In this document: one piece after another, positions 44,746 through 56,672 of the stretch
Position numbering within the stretch: the stretch's first letter is position 1
Layout: every line of letters starts with the position of its first letter
Source: Helicocarpus griseus UAMH5409
Taxonomy: Eukaryota; Ascomycota; Eurotiomycetes; Onygenales; Ajellomycetaceae
Assembly (NCBI GenBank): GCA_002573585.1
Contig: PDNB01000111.1
Coordinates: 1 to 64,000, forward strand
Reading direction: 5' to 3'
DNA: 64,000 nucleotides
Notes under the pieces: generated by a model
What the model was told of the DNA's origin: nothing
The model's database searches: none
Seen by the model: the letters and a program-made list of their open reading frames with translations, nothing else
Made by a program: the position numbers and the translations under genes

Positions 44746-47520
44746 GATGGGCAATCTTGGAATCCGATTAATCTCAGGAAAGAAGTGAAAAGTAAACCTG
44801 ATAATTTTATGGAAAGGGGGGCGCAGAAGTCTAACAAACGATGGTGAAGAGGTGAAAAAGTCGACGGCAAAGGAGAAGGTCACCACTCAGTTGATATAGA
44901 GGACCCGGTATCCTGGCTCACTAGGAGAAAACAAGCAATTGAAATGCATTGTCCATGCCATACGCTCTATAAACGTTAGAAATAGCGAGAATGAGCGATG
45001 CGAGCTGGAAGATGACCTATCCCACGAAAGGTTTCCTCTGTCTGTTTAGAGACTAGGCTTCTAGGGCTAAGAAACGGCGTCCTGTCAATGGAGTGTAAGT
45101 AGGATTTCTTTGCGGATCTCTTCACCAAAGCTTCAATCAGGGTGGGAAGACAGGTGAGTATGAGGACTTCAAGAAGGCCAAACTTTTGAAGCACTCACTC
45201 CTGCTGGCCCGAGGGAGCAGGATATGATAAACTTGGGCGAATCCGTTAAAGGCTTCGCATGCCTCTCCTTGGCAAAGGTTCCAACGACAATCTCTCCGGG
45301 TGTGTTTAACTAATATTGACCCTGGCTTCGTCGAGTGCTACTCTTCACCGTTGGAACTACATTAGAGACGGGACATAGCTAAAAAACCGTAATCCTTCCG
45401 GCATGGATCTTGTGGGCTGAACCAGCGAATTAAACTGTGTTATGGTTAGCTTCTCCCTGTGAAACTCTGCTATTTTGGTTTAAGTGGCCCCGGAGAGTAG
45501 GGAGCAATCTTCCATATCCCACGAATGCGGAACGGCTAACTGCTATCCATGAATAATGCAACAGGGTATGTAGCCAGGTCCGTCGCAAAAGTGAGGAACG
45601 ATAGCGATTGGGAGAGGCACAGTCAACTGTAAAGGTGATAGGGACAAAAATGACAGGTGAGAGCACGATGGGTCATTCATTTTTGATTTCCGCAAAAGGA
45701 ACGAGAATCCAACGGTGACATGTGGGTTGAATAAGAGATTCCATGCACTGATGAGCTGATATTATCGGCTTGTTTGCCCGAATATACAGCCGAGGGTATT
45801 GGGAGAAAAATGACAGTTCGATGAGCGTAAAACTAGAGAAACAATGGTTATCATTCAAAACTCAGGTTTGCACATTTGGTTCAACTTCAAAAGGTTCTCC
45901 TGGATCTTGAGGAAGCTTACCACCCGCTTCGCCTGATCTGACTCGAAAGACTAGGCGATTAGGAAGTTTAGGGCCAGCCGAGCCATAGCAGAGAAGCGCG
46001 CTCTTCCAACCATTCTGGTATGAATGTCTGAGCTCAACCCGTTTATGGAGCTCTTCGCACCGTCAAGACTGGCCGCTGAAGCTTGTGAACATGAGCACAA
46101 AAAAGCTGGCAAAAGCAACAACAGCAACTTCACTGCCTTTCCAGCGACTGCGGTCCGGCAGCGTTTCAATATCACCGCGCACGGGCGGTTGAGACAACCT
46201 TACTAGCGACACGGAATGTCTAAAGCTAGCCTTTAGGTCGGTACTAGCTGTCTGTCACATTTGTCGGCTTCACTTCCGCGGCCCACGACGGGTCATTAGC
46301 GAGTCAAGCGGCCCCGCACTTTTCTAACTGGTCAAAGATTCCTTGGGGAAACGGAAAGGACGCTCCGGCGCGCTACTGGCATGATTCCAACGGCGATCGG
46401 CAATCCTTGGCCAAGAAAGGCCCCACGAGCTTGATGCTTTCGCGTCGTCAACGCTAACCCTGTGCATAGATAAAACCGCTATCATTATTCAGCACGAATA
46501 CCCCATGTAAGGTATGCAAGCACTTGTGACAGCCGTAACAAAAAACCTCTCTGGTCACCTGCGGCATCACTTGGTGCTTGGTTGAGACTCTCGCTTTGAG
46601 AGAAACGGCATCGAACGCATCAACTCAGATGGTTCGCCGGCACCGCCCCCGCTATGTCCTGTTTTTCACCAGTATCACGCTGCGTGATGTTGTTAATTGT
46701 TCGTTCGCTATTCCTTTGCCATTAGCTCTCTGCGGCTCGACGGACTCCGCAATTAATCCCGTCAGCGTTGGCGGCGTTTTCATACCAGTTTTAACTGAAG
46801 CAGGTTAAGAGACACATGAATAGAACATTCTCAGTGGATGTCTCTGCGTACGCTGCGTAAATCCACATTTCGCTACTTGCCGTGCGGATTCGGGGATTAT
46901 TGAGAAGCAACCGCCCTTTCTCACATTGTCAGCATTAAACAAGGAGTATCCACACCATGCATGGGACGTAATAACCATAACAGTTGCCCTTGCAAGGCCA
47001 TTCACAGGGATTAAGCACGCTGTCTAGATAGTTCTTAAAAGGTCTCAGCAACCCAAACAAAAACTAGAAGAGCATAAAAATGTCTTCTTAAGAAGAGAGA
47101 GCAAACGTGATGAATACAGGACGATCCATGCTTAACTCCTTTTTGCGGCCTCACTCCTGTGGATGCGCCGCTATTACTGATCGCTGGCTTGAATGTCGAA
47201 CTGCAAATAGCTTCCAATCAAGATATGTGGTAAAATATAGAAGGACCACCAAGGGCGGACCGGCACCCCGGCGGATTTCTAGACTCAACCGTTGGCCCAA
47301 TCAGGCATACCCCGCCGTGGGAGGGGGGAACAGCAACGCGAGACTAGCTGTCCTGCCTGGGTGAGGAGAAGTTTCTCCATAATCGAGTGCAAATTGGTAA
47401 TAGCTCGTAACTATATACCGGATTATCCCCCTCTTTGTCGAAGGATTTTCTGCCAAAAACATCGAGTCTCAGAGCGAAAGACCATTTCAGCCAAAATCTA
47501 TCTCGTTAAAATCAATCAAA
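44746..47520. other. Gene-poor divergent intergenic region
   Basis: About 2.8 kb between the membrane-protein gene (-) and the monooxygenase gene (+). Short open frames only, none recognised. CTATATAC at 47411-47418 is a possible TATA element about 105 bp before the monooxygenase ATG. Confidence 0.45.
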
Positions 47521-49178
47521 ATGGCCCAAATCGACGCCCTTATTGTAGGAGCAGGCTTCGGCGGAGTCTACCAGCTTTGGAAGCTCCGAAACGAGGGTTA
47601 TAACGTGAAATTGGTTGAGTCCGGGTCTGACTTTGGAGGGGTCTGGTACTGGAATTGCTACCCTGGAGCGAGAGTAGACTCCGACATCCCGCACTATGAG
47701 TTCTCCATGCCCGAGCTGTGGAAGGACTGGACTTGGTCTGAGCGATTCCCTGGAGGGCCCGAGCTTCGAAAGTACTTCGCGCATGTCGACAAAAAGCTCG
47801 ACCTTCGCAAAGATTGCCTCTTCAACACTACGATCACCTCCGCCAACTTCGACAGCAATGACAAGAAATGGTACATTGCGACCCAAGGCTCGCAAACCTT
47901 CAAAGTCAAGTACCTATTGCTCAACACCGGCTTTGCGGCGAAGCGATACACGCCAGACATAAAAGGCTTGGATACTTTCCGGGGTCAATGGCTTCACTCT
48001 TCATTTTGGCCCCAAGAGGGAATCGACATGACCGGCAAGCGGGTCGCAGTTTTGGGGACTGGCTCGACTGGAATTCAAATCACCCAGGAAGCTGCGAAGG
48101 TGGCGAAGGAGGTTACTGTGCTGCAGCGGACTCCAAATATGGCTCTCCCGATGAGACAAGTGAAATACACCAACGGCGAACAAAAGGAACCCCGGGAAAA
48201 GTACCCGGAGCTTTTCAAGCAACGACCGACGACCTTTGGCGGTTTCACGTGGGATTTCAGCCCAAAGAAAACCTTCGACGACACCCCTGAAGAACGCCGC
48301 AAGTTTTATGAAGAGCTCTGGGAAATAGGCGACTTTAGTTTCTGGCTCGCCACCTACTACGACATGCTTTTCGTCAAGGAATGCAATGAGGAAGCCCATA
48401 AGTTCTGGCTCGAGAAGACCCGCCAGCGCATCAAAGATCCCAGAAAACGAGACATCCTTGCGCCCACTGTTCAACCCCACGCGTTTGGATGCAAGCGCAT
48501 CTCCCTTGAGCAAGATTACTTCGACGTGTTCAACCAAGATAATGTCGATGTGCTGGACATCAAAACCCACCCTATCGTGGAAATCACGCCAACCGGGATT
48601 AAAACGACCGAGAAGGAAATCAAGATTGACCTTCTAGTCCTCGCAACTGGCTTCGATAGCTACACGGGCGGTCTGAAGCAAATCGACATCCGCGGACCAT
48701 CTGGCGTTTCCCTCACAGAGAAGTGGGCCAATGGTTCCCTCACATACTTGGGCATGTCTGTCGCCGGCTTCCCCAACATGTTCTTCACCTACGGGCCTCA
48801 AGCTCCCACCGCTCTCTGCAACGGGCCAACATGTGCAGAGCTGCAGGGTAACTGGATTGCCGATTTAATGAACCACATGCGCGAGAACAATATTTCGACG
48901 ATCGACGCAACAATTGAAGCGGAGGCAGCTTGGAAACAGGCCGTCCACAATTTCGCATACGCCAGTTTGCTTCCCAGCACAAAATCGGTAAGTTTACCGT
49001 CCTCCTTTGTTCCAAACCCAAACTGGCTTTATGCTAACGTCATTGATAGTGGTATATGGGAGACAACATCCCAGGAAAGCCGCGAGAGCCTCTAAACTAT
49101 CTCGGAGGTGTCCCACAGTACTGGAAATCTTGCAAAGAATGCGCCCAGAAAGGTTATGAGGGTTTCGTCCTGGTGTGA
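47521..49178 (+). CDS. Flavin-dependent Baeyer-Villiger-type monooxygenase
   Basis: Two exons, 47521-48987 and 49050-49178, give 531 residues. The protein carries the FAD-binding GAGFGG (10-15), the Baeyer-Villiger fingerprint F-x-G-x3-H-x3-W-P at 153-164, and the NADPH-binding GTGSTG (179-184). LVLATGFD and a C-terminal PQAPTALCNGP segment follow. Such enzymes insert oxygen next to a ketone to make an ester or lactone, or oxidise hetero-atoms; the substrate cannot be told from sequence. Length fits cyclohexanone-monooxygenase-like fungal enzymes. Exon 2 adds WYMGDNIPGKPREPLNYLGG, a conserved C-terminal block, which supports the splice. No polyketide synthase, P450 or other pathway gene lies within the window, so I see no biosynthetic cluster here. 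Confidence 0.92.
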
Positions 49179-49855
49179 GGGAGGTTGCGAGCTGCTGAGG
49201 ATTGGAACCAACTGTAAATCTGAGGCGCGTATTGGTAAATTCAATGACGTAGATAGCGTCTGTGCCGTTTCCCGTTTACCCCGATCCTTCAGCCCGATGT
49301 CATCGACGAAGAGAGGGGAAGTTGAAGTTGAAATTGTGCTCGGTGTGGACGAGCTGATGTCTCTGTGGCCGAAAAGAGTTTAGCGCGTTCTTTCTTCTAA
49401 ACATCGAAACTCTAATTTCTATTCTATTAATAATATCACTGTGTTTTGAGAAAGGCCCCTTTAAAGGTAATTGTAGATACAGGAAGAGTCTCTGGTTCTT
49501 GTCTGTATGATTTTTCTATAGATAGCCCATTGAGATTTACACAACTAGATCATCGCTGCATGCGCCAACAAGTTTTTAGAGAAGAGATCATGCTACAGTA
49601 TAAGACTCATCATGGGAGAGGAAACAACGTTAATCCTTTTTATACAAAGGATCATAAAATTCCATGAAGTATTACCTGCATATTTTAAAAAGGATAACGG
49701 AAGTATAATATCAACTTGATAGCGCCAACACGCAATCCATAACCATTGTAAATAAACGCCATCCATGCCAATCAAAACGGAGCGCAAGATGAAATGCAAG
49801 TGCACTTTCAAGGTATCGGAAAAGAGGAGCATGTTGTGAAGAAAACGAAAGAAGT
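49179..49855. other. Intergenic region between convergent genes
   Basis: 677 bp between the monooxygenase stop (+) and the yth1 stop (-). AT-rich; no gene is recognised. Confidence 0.5.
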
Positions 49856-50614
49856 CTATAACCTCTTCCCCCTGTACCGCCCCCTACCAAACCGTCCATC
49901 ACGACCCCGATTTTCCCTCCTCCACTCCCTCTCCCTTTCTTCCTCCTTCTCCTGCTCTTCCCTTATCCGCGCCCTCTCGCGCTCCAAGTCCGCCTCTGTC
50001 TTGGCCACCTTGATCATCGGCTTTGGTAGATTCTCCGGCCACCGGGGATGCGCGCCTTCCATGCAAGCGCGTCCCTCGGGGCAGAAACCAGCCAGATAAA
50101 ACGGACATATCTTCTTGCGCACATGCTTCTTGGCACAGAGCGGACCCAGCGGGCAAAATCCCCTCTCGTAGTGTTCGCAGGGCGGCAGCTTCGCCTCTTC
50201 CGGGACGTGTTGGTAGAGACACTCATCGCCGTTAGGGCAGTATCCGGTGCGAGAGTAGTTCTGACATTCCGGCATTCGTCGTAGGTTGTATTCGTGTAAA
50301 TATTCGCACTTTATACCCTTTTTGCATAAACCTTTGAGGAAATGTTTGCAGACGAGAGTGCCGTGGGTAGAGGAAGAGGGTATTGCGGGGGAGGTGGCGG
50401 AGGAGATTCGGGAGGGCGTAGGATGTCTGTCTGGGCATGTTGGGCCCAGAGGGCAGTGGCCTTCCCGATAGGCTTTGCAGACAGGTACATCTGAGGCGAG
50501 GCCAAAGCCGAAGGTCTTCGTGAGGAACGGACTGAAGGAGAAGTTGAAGCTGGGATCGCGGGGACTGTCTGGCGAGACAATCCTATCTGCAATGCCTTGT
50601 ACGTCTGCAGACAT
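49856..50614 (-). CDS. yth1: mRNA 3'-end-processing protein Yth1 (CPSF30)
   Basis: A single exon of 252 residues from the ATG at 50614; the open frame runs to 50689 and would add 25 residues. Yth1/CPSF30 is the zinc-finger subunit of the cleavage and polyadenylation factor and contacts the AAUAAA region of pre-mRNA. Five CCCH fingers are visible at about 46-64, 89-106, 117-136, 146-164 and 170-189, each with the CX7-8CX4-5CX3H pattern (for example CKAYREGHCPLGPTCPDRH). The C-terminus is a Glu/Arg-rich helix followed by a Gly/Arg tail. I prefer the internal start because MSADVQGIADRIVSPDSP resembles fungal homologues in length and placement. Confidence 0.93.
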   Translation of the reverse strand: MSADVQGIADRIVSPDSPRDPSFNFSFSPFLTKTFGFGLASDVPVCKAYREGHCPLGPTCPDRHPTPSRISSATSPAIPSSSTHGTLVCKHFLKGLCKKGIKCEYLHEYNLRRMPECQNYSRTGYCPNGDECLYQHVPEEAKLPPCEHYERGFCPLGPLCAKKHVRKKICPFYLAGFCPEGRACMEGAHPRWPENLPKPMIKVAKTEADLERERARIREEQEKEEEREREWRRENRGRDGRFGRGRYRGKRL

Positions 50615-52747
50615 ATTGAAAGAGTCTGTTTTTCGAACCTTCCCCGAACTGAAAGAAACGTTGCGACTTCGCAGGGGGTTGGCTATCACGAATCAATCTA
50701 GTCTAGGCTGATAGGTTCAGTTCTATGCTTTTCGCAAAAATCGACCGATTGTAGCTGCGTGCGGCGTAGGATCCACGCGACTGAGCTTGGAGGCGGTGAA
50801 GCCCCAGCAACAGGGATGTCTGCGGGGATATACGAGTGATGAAGGGGGAGACACAGTTCGGCAAGTCTCCTGGAGGTCCTGGGAGATTGATCCCGAGAGA
50901 TGTGTCGTGAGTCGTCAGCTTGAGGGCCGCATGAAGGTGCATTGGTTGATAGGGTGCAGCAGCTCCGGCCGACAACGCCACCAAAGAACGGCCCGAGCAC
51001 CGAACCACCCACATCAACAACCTCGTCGGTTACTCTACCAGGGATAGCTCCGTACACAACTTCAACATATATCGACACACAGCCAGCTCCAGCTTTCGCT
51101 TCTTCTCTTTTGCGGGAGGCAGTGCCACTTGTATTTCTTCTTAAAACCTATACCCATTTCGTTGTGGCAAGTTGGGCCGGCATTTGAAGCCGTGAGACAC
51201 ATCGCGACTCTACTCTTTTAAGGGCTGAAGATACAAAAAGGAACGCAAGGCTTTGATACCCTTGGCTTACAATGCGATCACCATTGTGATTTATCCCTGG
51301 AATTTGGCCTGGCGTATCTCAAAACCAGAGTCATTCGCCACATGCAGCTCGATAATATCCCTCGCGCAAATAGGTTTGAGCTGAGCTAACACTACTCGGG
51401 CAACAGAAAAGTATAGGGATAACAAGAACGTTCTTATGCTATCGTCCCTTAAGGAGAGCTGGTCCATACGCATTCATTGTTACCCCTCAGATGTATACGC
51501 CGAAAAGAAATACGCTGGCACAAAATACCCCCGTCCCGTTCGATGGACCCTCGGATGCTGTTTGAGAACACGTACGTGTGAGCACTTGGTTGGCATGATT
51601 CCCCTGCCTTATTGTGTCAACTGCCGAAGAAGCAATGCGGGGATCGTGCGCTGGGTTGACCCTTGTCCGGCGGATGGATTGTTTTACAGCGGAATGACCC
51701 TACCAACCTCTAGTGAGGATTGTTAAAGATATAGGTGAGGATATCATGCTCGCAGAAATTAACTATAGAGCGGGCGTTTCGTTTACCAGTCGCATTAATC
51801 GGCCTACCCCGTTGAATCGGTTTGGGGTTATTGTTTGATTACTTGAGCTTTGTTGTTTCAGCGTCTTCGGATACCGCTTACCACGCTTTATCTATATCGA
51901 GTCATTGCTATTCATTTGCGGTAGATACAGTTTGTTAGAGTCATCTGCATGTGTATCATCTTGAATTGTTTATTACAACGGCAATTAAATAAATAACGAA
52001 GGACTAAGGGACTAATCTCTACCCATACCACGCTTTTACTAATTTCATTTATGCTTGATTCCCTATAGACAACTTCCCTGCCGCGAAGCCAGGTAGTGAC
52101 ACACTGACATATTTTTAGTGAAGACCTTGTAACTTTATCAGAATGAACTTTGGATCCCGCACGTTTCCGACTTCAGTTCCCCGCAACTCCTATCTCGAGC
52201 ATAATATTTTACTAGATGGTATCATCTAGTTCAAGTCGACAGCTAATGGTTTAATGGTGGCTATCAGTAGGGATCAAAAGTCATTTCTTGGAGATTTTTG
52301 CTACATCTTCGATTTAAATTTTCAACGACTTTTAGCCTTTCGCCTGTTTACAGTGCAAGTGACGATGTAATAAGTATGCGTTAGGCGGAAAGTGTTTACT
52401 TGATCTGCGGAATGCTGTCTTCCGTCAGCACTTGCAGATGGCTTCATATTATTATTGCTGAAAGATGACAAGATCTCAAAAATAACTCCATGTGATTTGT
52501 CTTTGGCTGAACCTATCATGGCATCTGCTAACACAAGCTGAACCTCACCGCATTGTTAGCATCCCGCCATTGGAATTCCTTGACAAGGGTTGTGCTGCTT
52601 TAAATGCACATGGCAGACCCAATTAAAGGCGTGGTATCTCATCCTCCCCTTACAGACGACATTTATGTAGCATTTTTGGAAATCCGTTAAATTACTTTCA
52701 TTCAGCCCCATTGCAGGTATCACGGCATTGCGCGCTCCCATCAGACC
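50615..52747. other. Intergenic region between yth1 and the hemerythrin-like gene
   Basis: About 2.1 kb, divergent. Overlapping open frames at 50698-51187 on both strands (up to 126 codons) do not resemble known families and may be leader sequence. The rest is AT-rich with nothing recognised. Confidence 0.4.
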
Positions 52748-53669
52748 ATGACTACGAAACCCTCCAACGCCCCATGGGCGGACGAGCCCTTTCAGCTAAT
52801 CGCAACGCCATCAAAGCGTATGGATGTGTGTTTTGCGTGTTAGAACCTGCGAGAAAAAGCACTGGTGTTGCTCCGACTAACTGGCGTTTCAGGGTTCCCT
52901 TGCTCACGTCTACTGTGCCTCTGAAATGGCTCACTCGCATAATACCCTCATACGGGGTTTGAATGCCATCCTCCAGCAGGCGCCATATGTTCCCATTGTC
53001 ACAGACGAACAGTTCAAAGCGCAGGATGTCGAGAATCTTCTTTTCTATGTACAGTCGTGGGTCAAGATGGTGCATCACCATCATTCGGTTGAAGAGTCAT
53101 TCATGTTCCCAGAGATTGAGAGGTTTGCTGGTAGGCCAGGGCTCATGGATGGTCCCAAGCATCAGCATACGCTGTTTCATGGCGGAATGGAGAGATTTCT
53201 GGCATATGCATCGGCTACGAACCCTGAAGAGTACCAGTGGGAAGGGGCCGGCAGTATGAAAGAAATGATCGACTCGTTCAGCAAGCACCTCACTGATCAT
53301 CTCTATTCTGAGATTGATATCTTCCTAGGGATGGGCGATTTGGACGGGGTCGGGTTGAGGAAGACATGGGATAAGGCTGAAAATATCGCTAAGCAAACAG
53401 GGAATCTCGCGATGCTGGTAAGCTGTCACCGCCCAGCATACCTGGCTATAAGCTAACATATCTCGCCACAGCACGATGTTTTCCCAACAGTGCTTGGCTG
53501 CGCCGACAAGACGTATGAAGGTGGGCATGACTTCCCTCCCTTGCCGTGGGTGTTGCCCTATCTGATCAAGTACTGGTTTGCCGCGGGCAATGGGGCCTGG
53601 AGATTCAATCCATGCGACTGGTGGGGTCAGCCGCAGCCCCTGGAATTTGGACCGTCTTCGTCTGGGTAA
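52748..53669 (+). CDS. Hemerythrin HHE-domain protein
   Basis: Three exons (52748-52825, 52893-53417, 53472-53669) give 266 residues. The fold is a four-helix hemerythrin-like bundle. Candidate iron ligands are His/Glu in MAHSHNTLIRG, MVHHHHSVEESFMFPEIE, KHQHTLFHGGME and FSKHLTDHLYSEID, which follows the HHE pattern. Such proteins bind a di-iron centre and may sense or store oxygen, nitric oxide or iron; the role of the fungal group is not established. The C-terminal extension is Trp-rich (WVLPYLIKYWF, CDWWGQPQPLEFGPSSSG) and typical of the fungal subgroup. No signal peptide is present. The donor and acceptor sites restore frame with a 67-nt and a 54-nt intron. Confidence 0.87.
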
Positions 53670-55149
53670 TAAGTGTTGTTTTCTTAGCATCGGTTCAATT
53701 CTGCATTAGTACCAACGAGTAGCTCAGCTTTACAAACACGCTGTCCAGTCTTTGAATAGACTCTGAGTATCCGCTCGGAGATCAGTATCGAGCATAGAGC
53801 GGAATTGTTCGGCTCCGGTGCTTGCCTGAGCTTGTATAATGCGCCAGGGATGTCTTATCGTGCTGGTCATATACGTGCTTCCAGACTTGCTAGTGAGCTA
53901 TTGGGAAACCCTGTACGGGAGCACATCAAGCGGTCAAGCTGGAGAAACGGACGGATCAATGTCCCCGTGAAAACCGCTTCAAAGTCTATTGCGCAAGATC
54001 GTGGAGGACATAATTGCTCTTTGCCGCCCTGCCCTGACAAGCATTGTTAGCATGATAAACGAAAAACAAACAGTCGTAGCACACTGATTTGGCCGACAGG
54101 GTTAATTGCATTATATTCGTCGTCATCCCTTCCGCACCCCTCTTCGTTTTGTGTAGCCCTCCCCGCATTCTTCCCAGGATATCGGTTCTCGTCTTGCCCA
54201 GGGCAAATCATGCATATGCAGGAATGTCTGCGATATGCTGTCACTCACATCACCGTGCGCACATAGCCCCTCACTCCATGGAGTGGATCGGCACGGGAGC
54301 TAATCAGCGCATCAAGTTCAAATTTGAAAAAAGCTCGTTGAGCGCATAATGGTCTGAAAACATAGACGCCCTCCCCCGCACATCGCCGATTCGCCACGCT
54401 GACCTCTGAAAAATGTGTACTTATTTCGAAAATTGCCAAGCTAAATCCGCATCTGGCACCCCATTTTACCAAAAGAGTTGTCCCAACTCCCTTTGTTCCC
54501 GCGGGGCGAGCGGGGAACCCCATCATATCTGCATTCCCAACCGGGACGTTAACCAGGGCTGGCGGGCATGAATTTGTTCTCAAAAAGTTCAAAGAGGTAC
54601 TTACACGAGAAAAAGAAACAGAGCTTTTCTCAGCTGCCCAATCATGCCAAACTACCAATGCAAGACACACCCGCTTTTGCTTTCCCAAGAGCTCTAGGTT
54701 AGGAGTGCTTGGTTACTTCTCCAAGCCCATGCGGGCGATCCGCTTTGGTGGTTCGGTGCCCTGAGCTTCGTGGGTTGGAGTTGGTCGGCACTGCTTTGTT
54801 ATTTTGGTATTTGAGGTTACAGCATTCTTTGACTTCTTTCATAAACTCATTTCCATTCCCTGGATTCGACACTGAGTGCTTGCTCTTTCTTTTATTACTT
54901 TTCACTTCAATTCTCATAATTTGCATCAAGTTGTGGAAAGATATAATCTGATTCTCCTGTCGCCCGGCCATCCCCACCATACGTGATTATCGCACCTCTC
55001 ATCTCCAATACTATTACTTCAGCAGTATTCTTTTGAGTTCTTGGTGCCATACAGTCAGTGCTACGTGTAGTATGTGACTGATTGAGTCTTGAATATGCAG
55101 AAAGACTAGGGCGCTATTCGAACTTGCTCGCATAATCGGATGACCCCTG
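53670..55149. other. Intergenic region
   Basis: About 1.5 kb between two plus-strand genes. No coding region is recognised; the 147-codon minus frame at 54245-54688 has no family resemblance. Confidence 0.45.
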
Positions 55150-56672
55150 ATGTATCCCTCTATGGGATTCTCCTCGCCCTATCCTCCCTGGCATTCGGGC
55201 TCCAGCGGACTCTTTGAGCAGGCTGCTTTTTTCCAGCCCCCTTATGAGGTTCCATTTTATTCCAATGCTGTGTATTACCCTAATTGGAGGATATATGGGA
55301 AGCAACCCCCCTCGTCGCTGAGACTGGGGTTTGTTTCCCACGTATTCTATGCCTTTGCTTGGTATGAAGGAGCAGATAATCTACATCCTCAGTCTTTTCT
55401 TCCATTTTATATCCTGCGACAAATCCCAATGGTTGAAAGGCTTTATATAACTCAAATTTGCTAACTTTACGGGTTGGCAGGGTGAAAGAGGATGGCACCG
55501 TCTATGTCAGTCAAGCGTTTCTCTGCCCCTGAAAACCGGACATAAGCGACTAACAAATTCTCCAGCTCAGTGACGAATGGGCGGACGAGCAAATGCCAGT
55601 TGATGGTACAGAAGGGTGTCTACGCGCATTTATCAAGCTCAAGCAGCAGTACCCGACGCTAAAAGTCCTACTTTCCATAGGAGGCGGAGGCACAGGCAGT
55701 CAGCATTACGCCTCCGTCGCCAGAAACCCATTGACCGTGGAAAGATTCGTGGCAAGCGCTAAAGACCTAGCCGACAAGTTTGGCCTGGATGGATTTGACA
55801 GTAGGTGATCTCTCATCTTGTCTACCCTTTCCATGTATCAAAAAAAAAGGGGGTGGAGGAGGCCCCCAATCTAGCTAACCGTCCCCAAACCAGTAAACTG
55901 GGAACACCCCTCCACCCCACATCAAGGCAGCGACTATTTAAACCTCCTAATCCGCCTCCGCCTCCAATTCCCCAGCCCAACCTACCTCCTCACCACCGCC
56001 CTGCCCGCCGGCGAATGGGCGCTGCGCAACATCAACCTCTCCTGGGCCCACCACTACCTCGACCACATCAACCTAATGGCCTACGACTTCAGCGGGCCCT
56101 GGACAACCCACAGCGGGCATCAGGCCCAGCTCTTTACAGCTCCACCGCCGTCAATCCAGGGACAAGGTACTAGCAGTAGTGATGCATCATGCGCGGCTGC
56201 GCCCTCCTGCCAGGCCGGCGTCTCCTACGTGCTGGCGCAGGGGGTCCCGGCTAAGAAGATACTACTGGGGATACCGGTGTATGGGCGCGCGTTTCCGGGG
56301 GCGAGTGGGGTTGGTCAGCCGTATGAGGGGGTGGGTGGGGAGGAGAGGGTGTTTGATTATCGCGACTTGCCTAGAAGGGGGGCGAGGGAGATGCATGATG
56401 ATTTGGTTGTGGCGGCGTATTGTGTTGATGTTGGTGATGGATGTGCGGGTGCGGGTGCGGATGGGAATGATGGAGAAGGAAGTTCTGGTGATGGTGATGG
56501 TGGAGGGGCAGCGGGGTTTATCTCGTATGATTCGACGAGGACGGTAAGGCAGAAGGCGAGGTTTGTGGCTCAGATGCAGCTTGGGGGCTTGTTTTATTGG
56601 CATATTGCGGCGGATGCGGTGGGGGAGAGGAGTTTGGTGGCGACGGGGTATAATGCGTTGCATGAGTTTTAA
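55150..56672 (+). CDS. GH18 family chitinase-like protein
   Basis: Four exons (55150-55361, 55481-55505, 55566-55800, 55894-56672) give 416 residues. Glycoside hydrolase 18 markers are the first strand NAVYYPNWRIYGKQPPSSL, the second HVFYAFAW, KVLLSIGGGG, and the active-site segment DGFDINWE spanning the exon 3/4 junction (D154, D157, E161). IPVYGRAFPG and LGGLFYWHIAAD follow. Catalytic Glu161 is present, but the usual third aspartate of D-x-x-D-x-D-x-E is Asn159. The protein has no signal peptide and starts with a Pro/Ser-rich stretch, so it may be intracellular, as for autolysis-related ChiB-type enzymes, or secreted unconventionally. A Gly/Asp-rich insert of about 30 residues lies near 330-360. 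Exon 4 shows a striking codon change: the first 50 full codons end in C 34 times and G 6 times, the last 55 in C twice and G 35 times. Confidence 0.9.

Noticed and set aside
48001..48570. 189-codon minus-strand frame
   Set aside because: Antisense shadow of the well-conserved monooxygenase.
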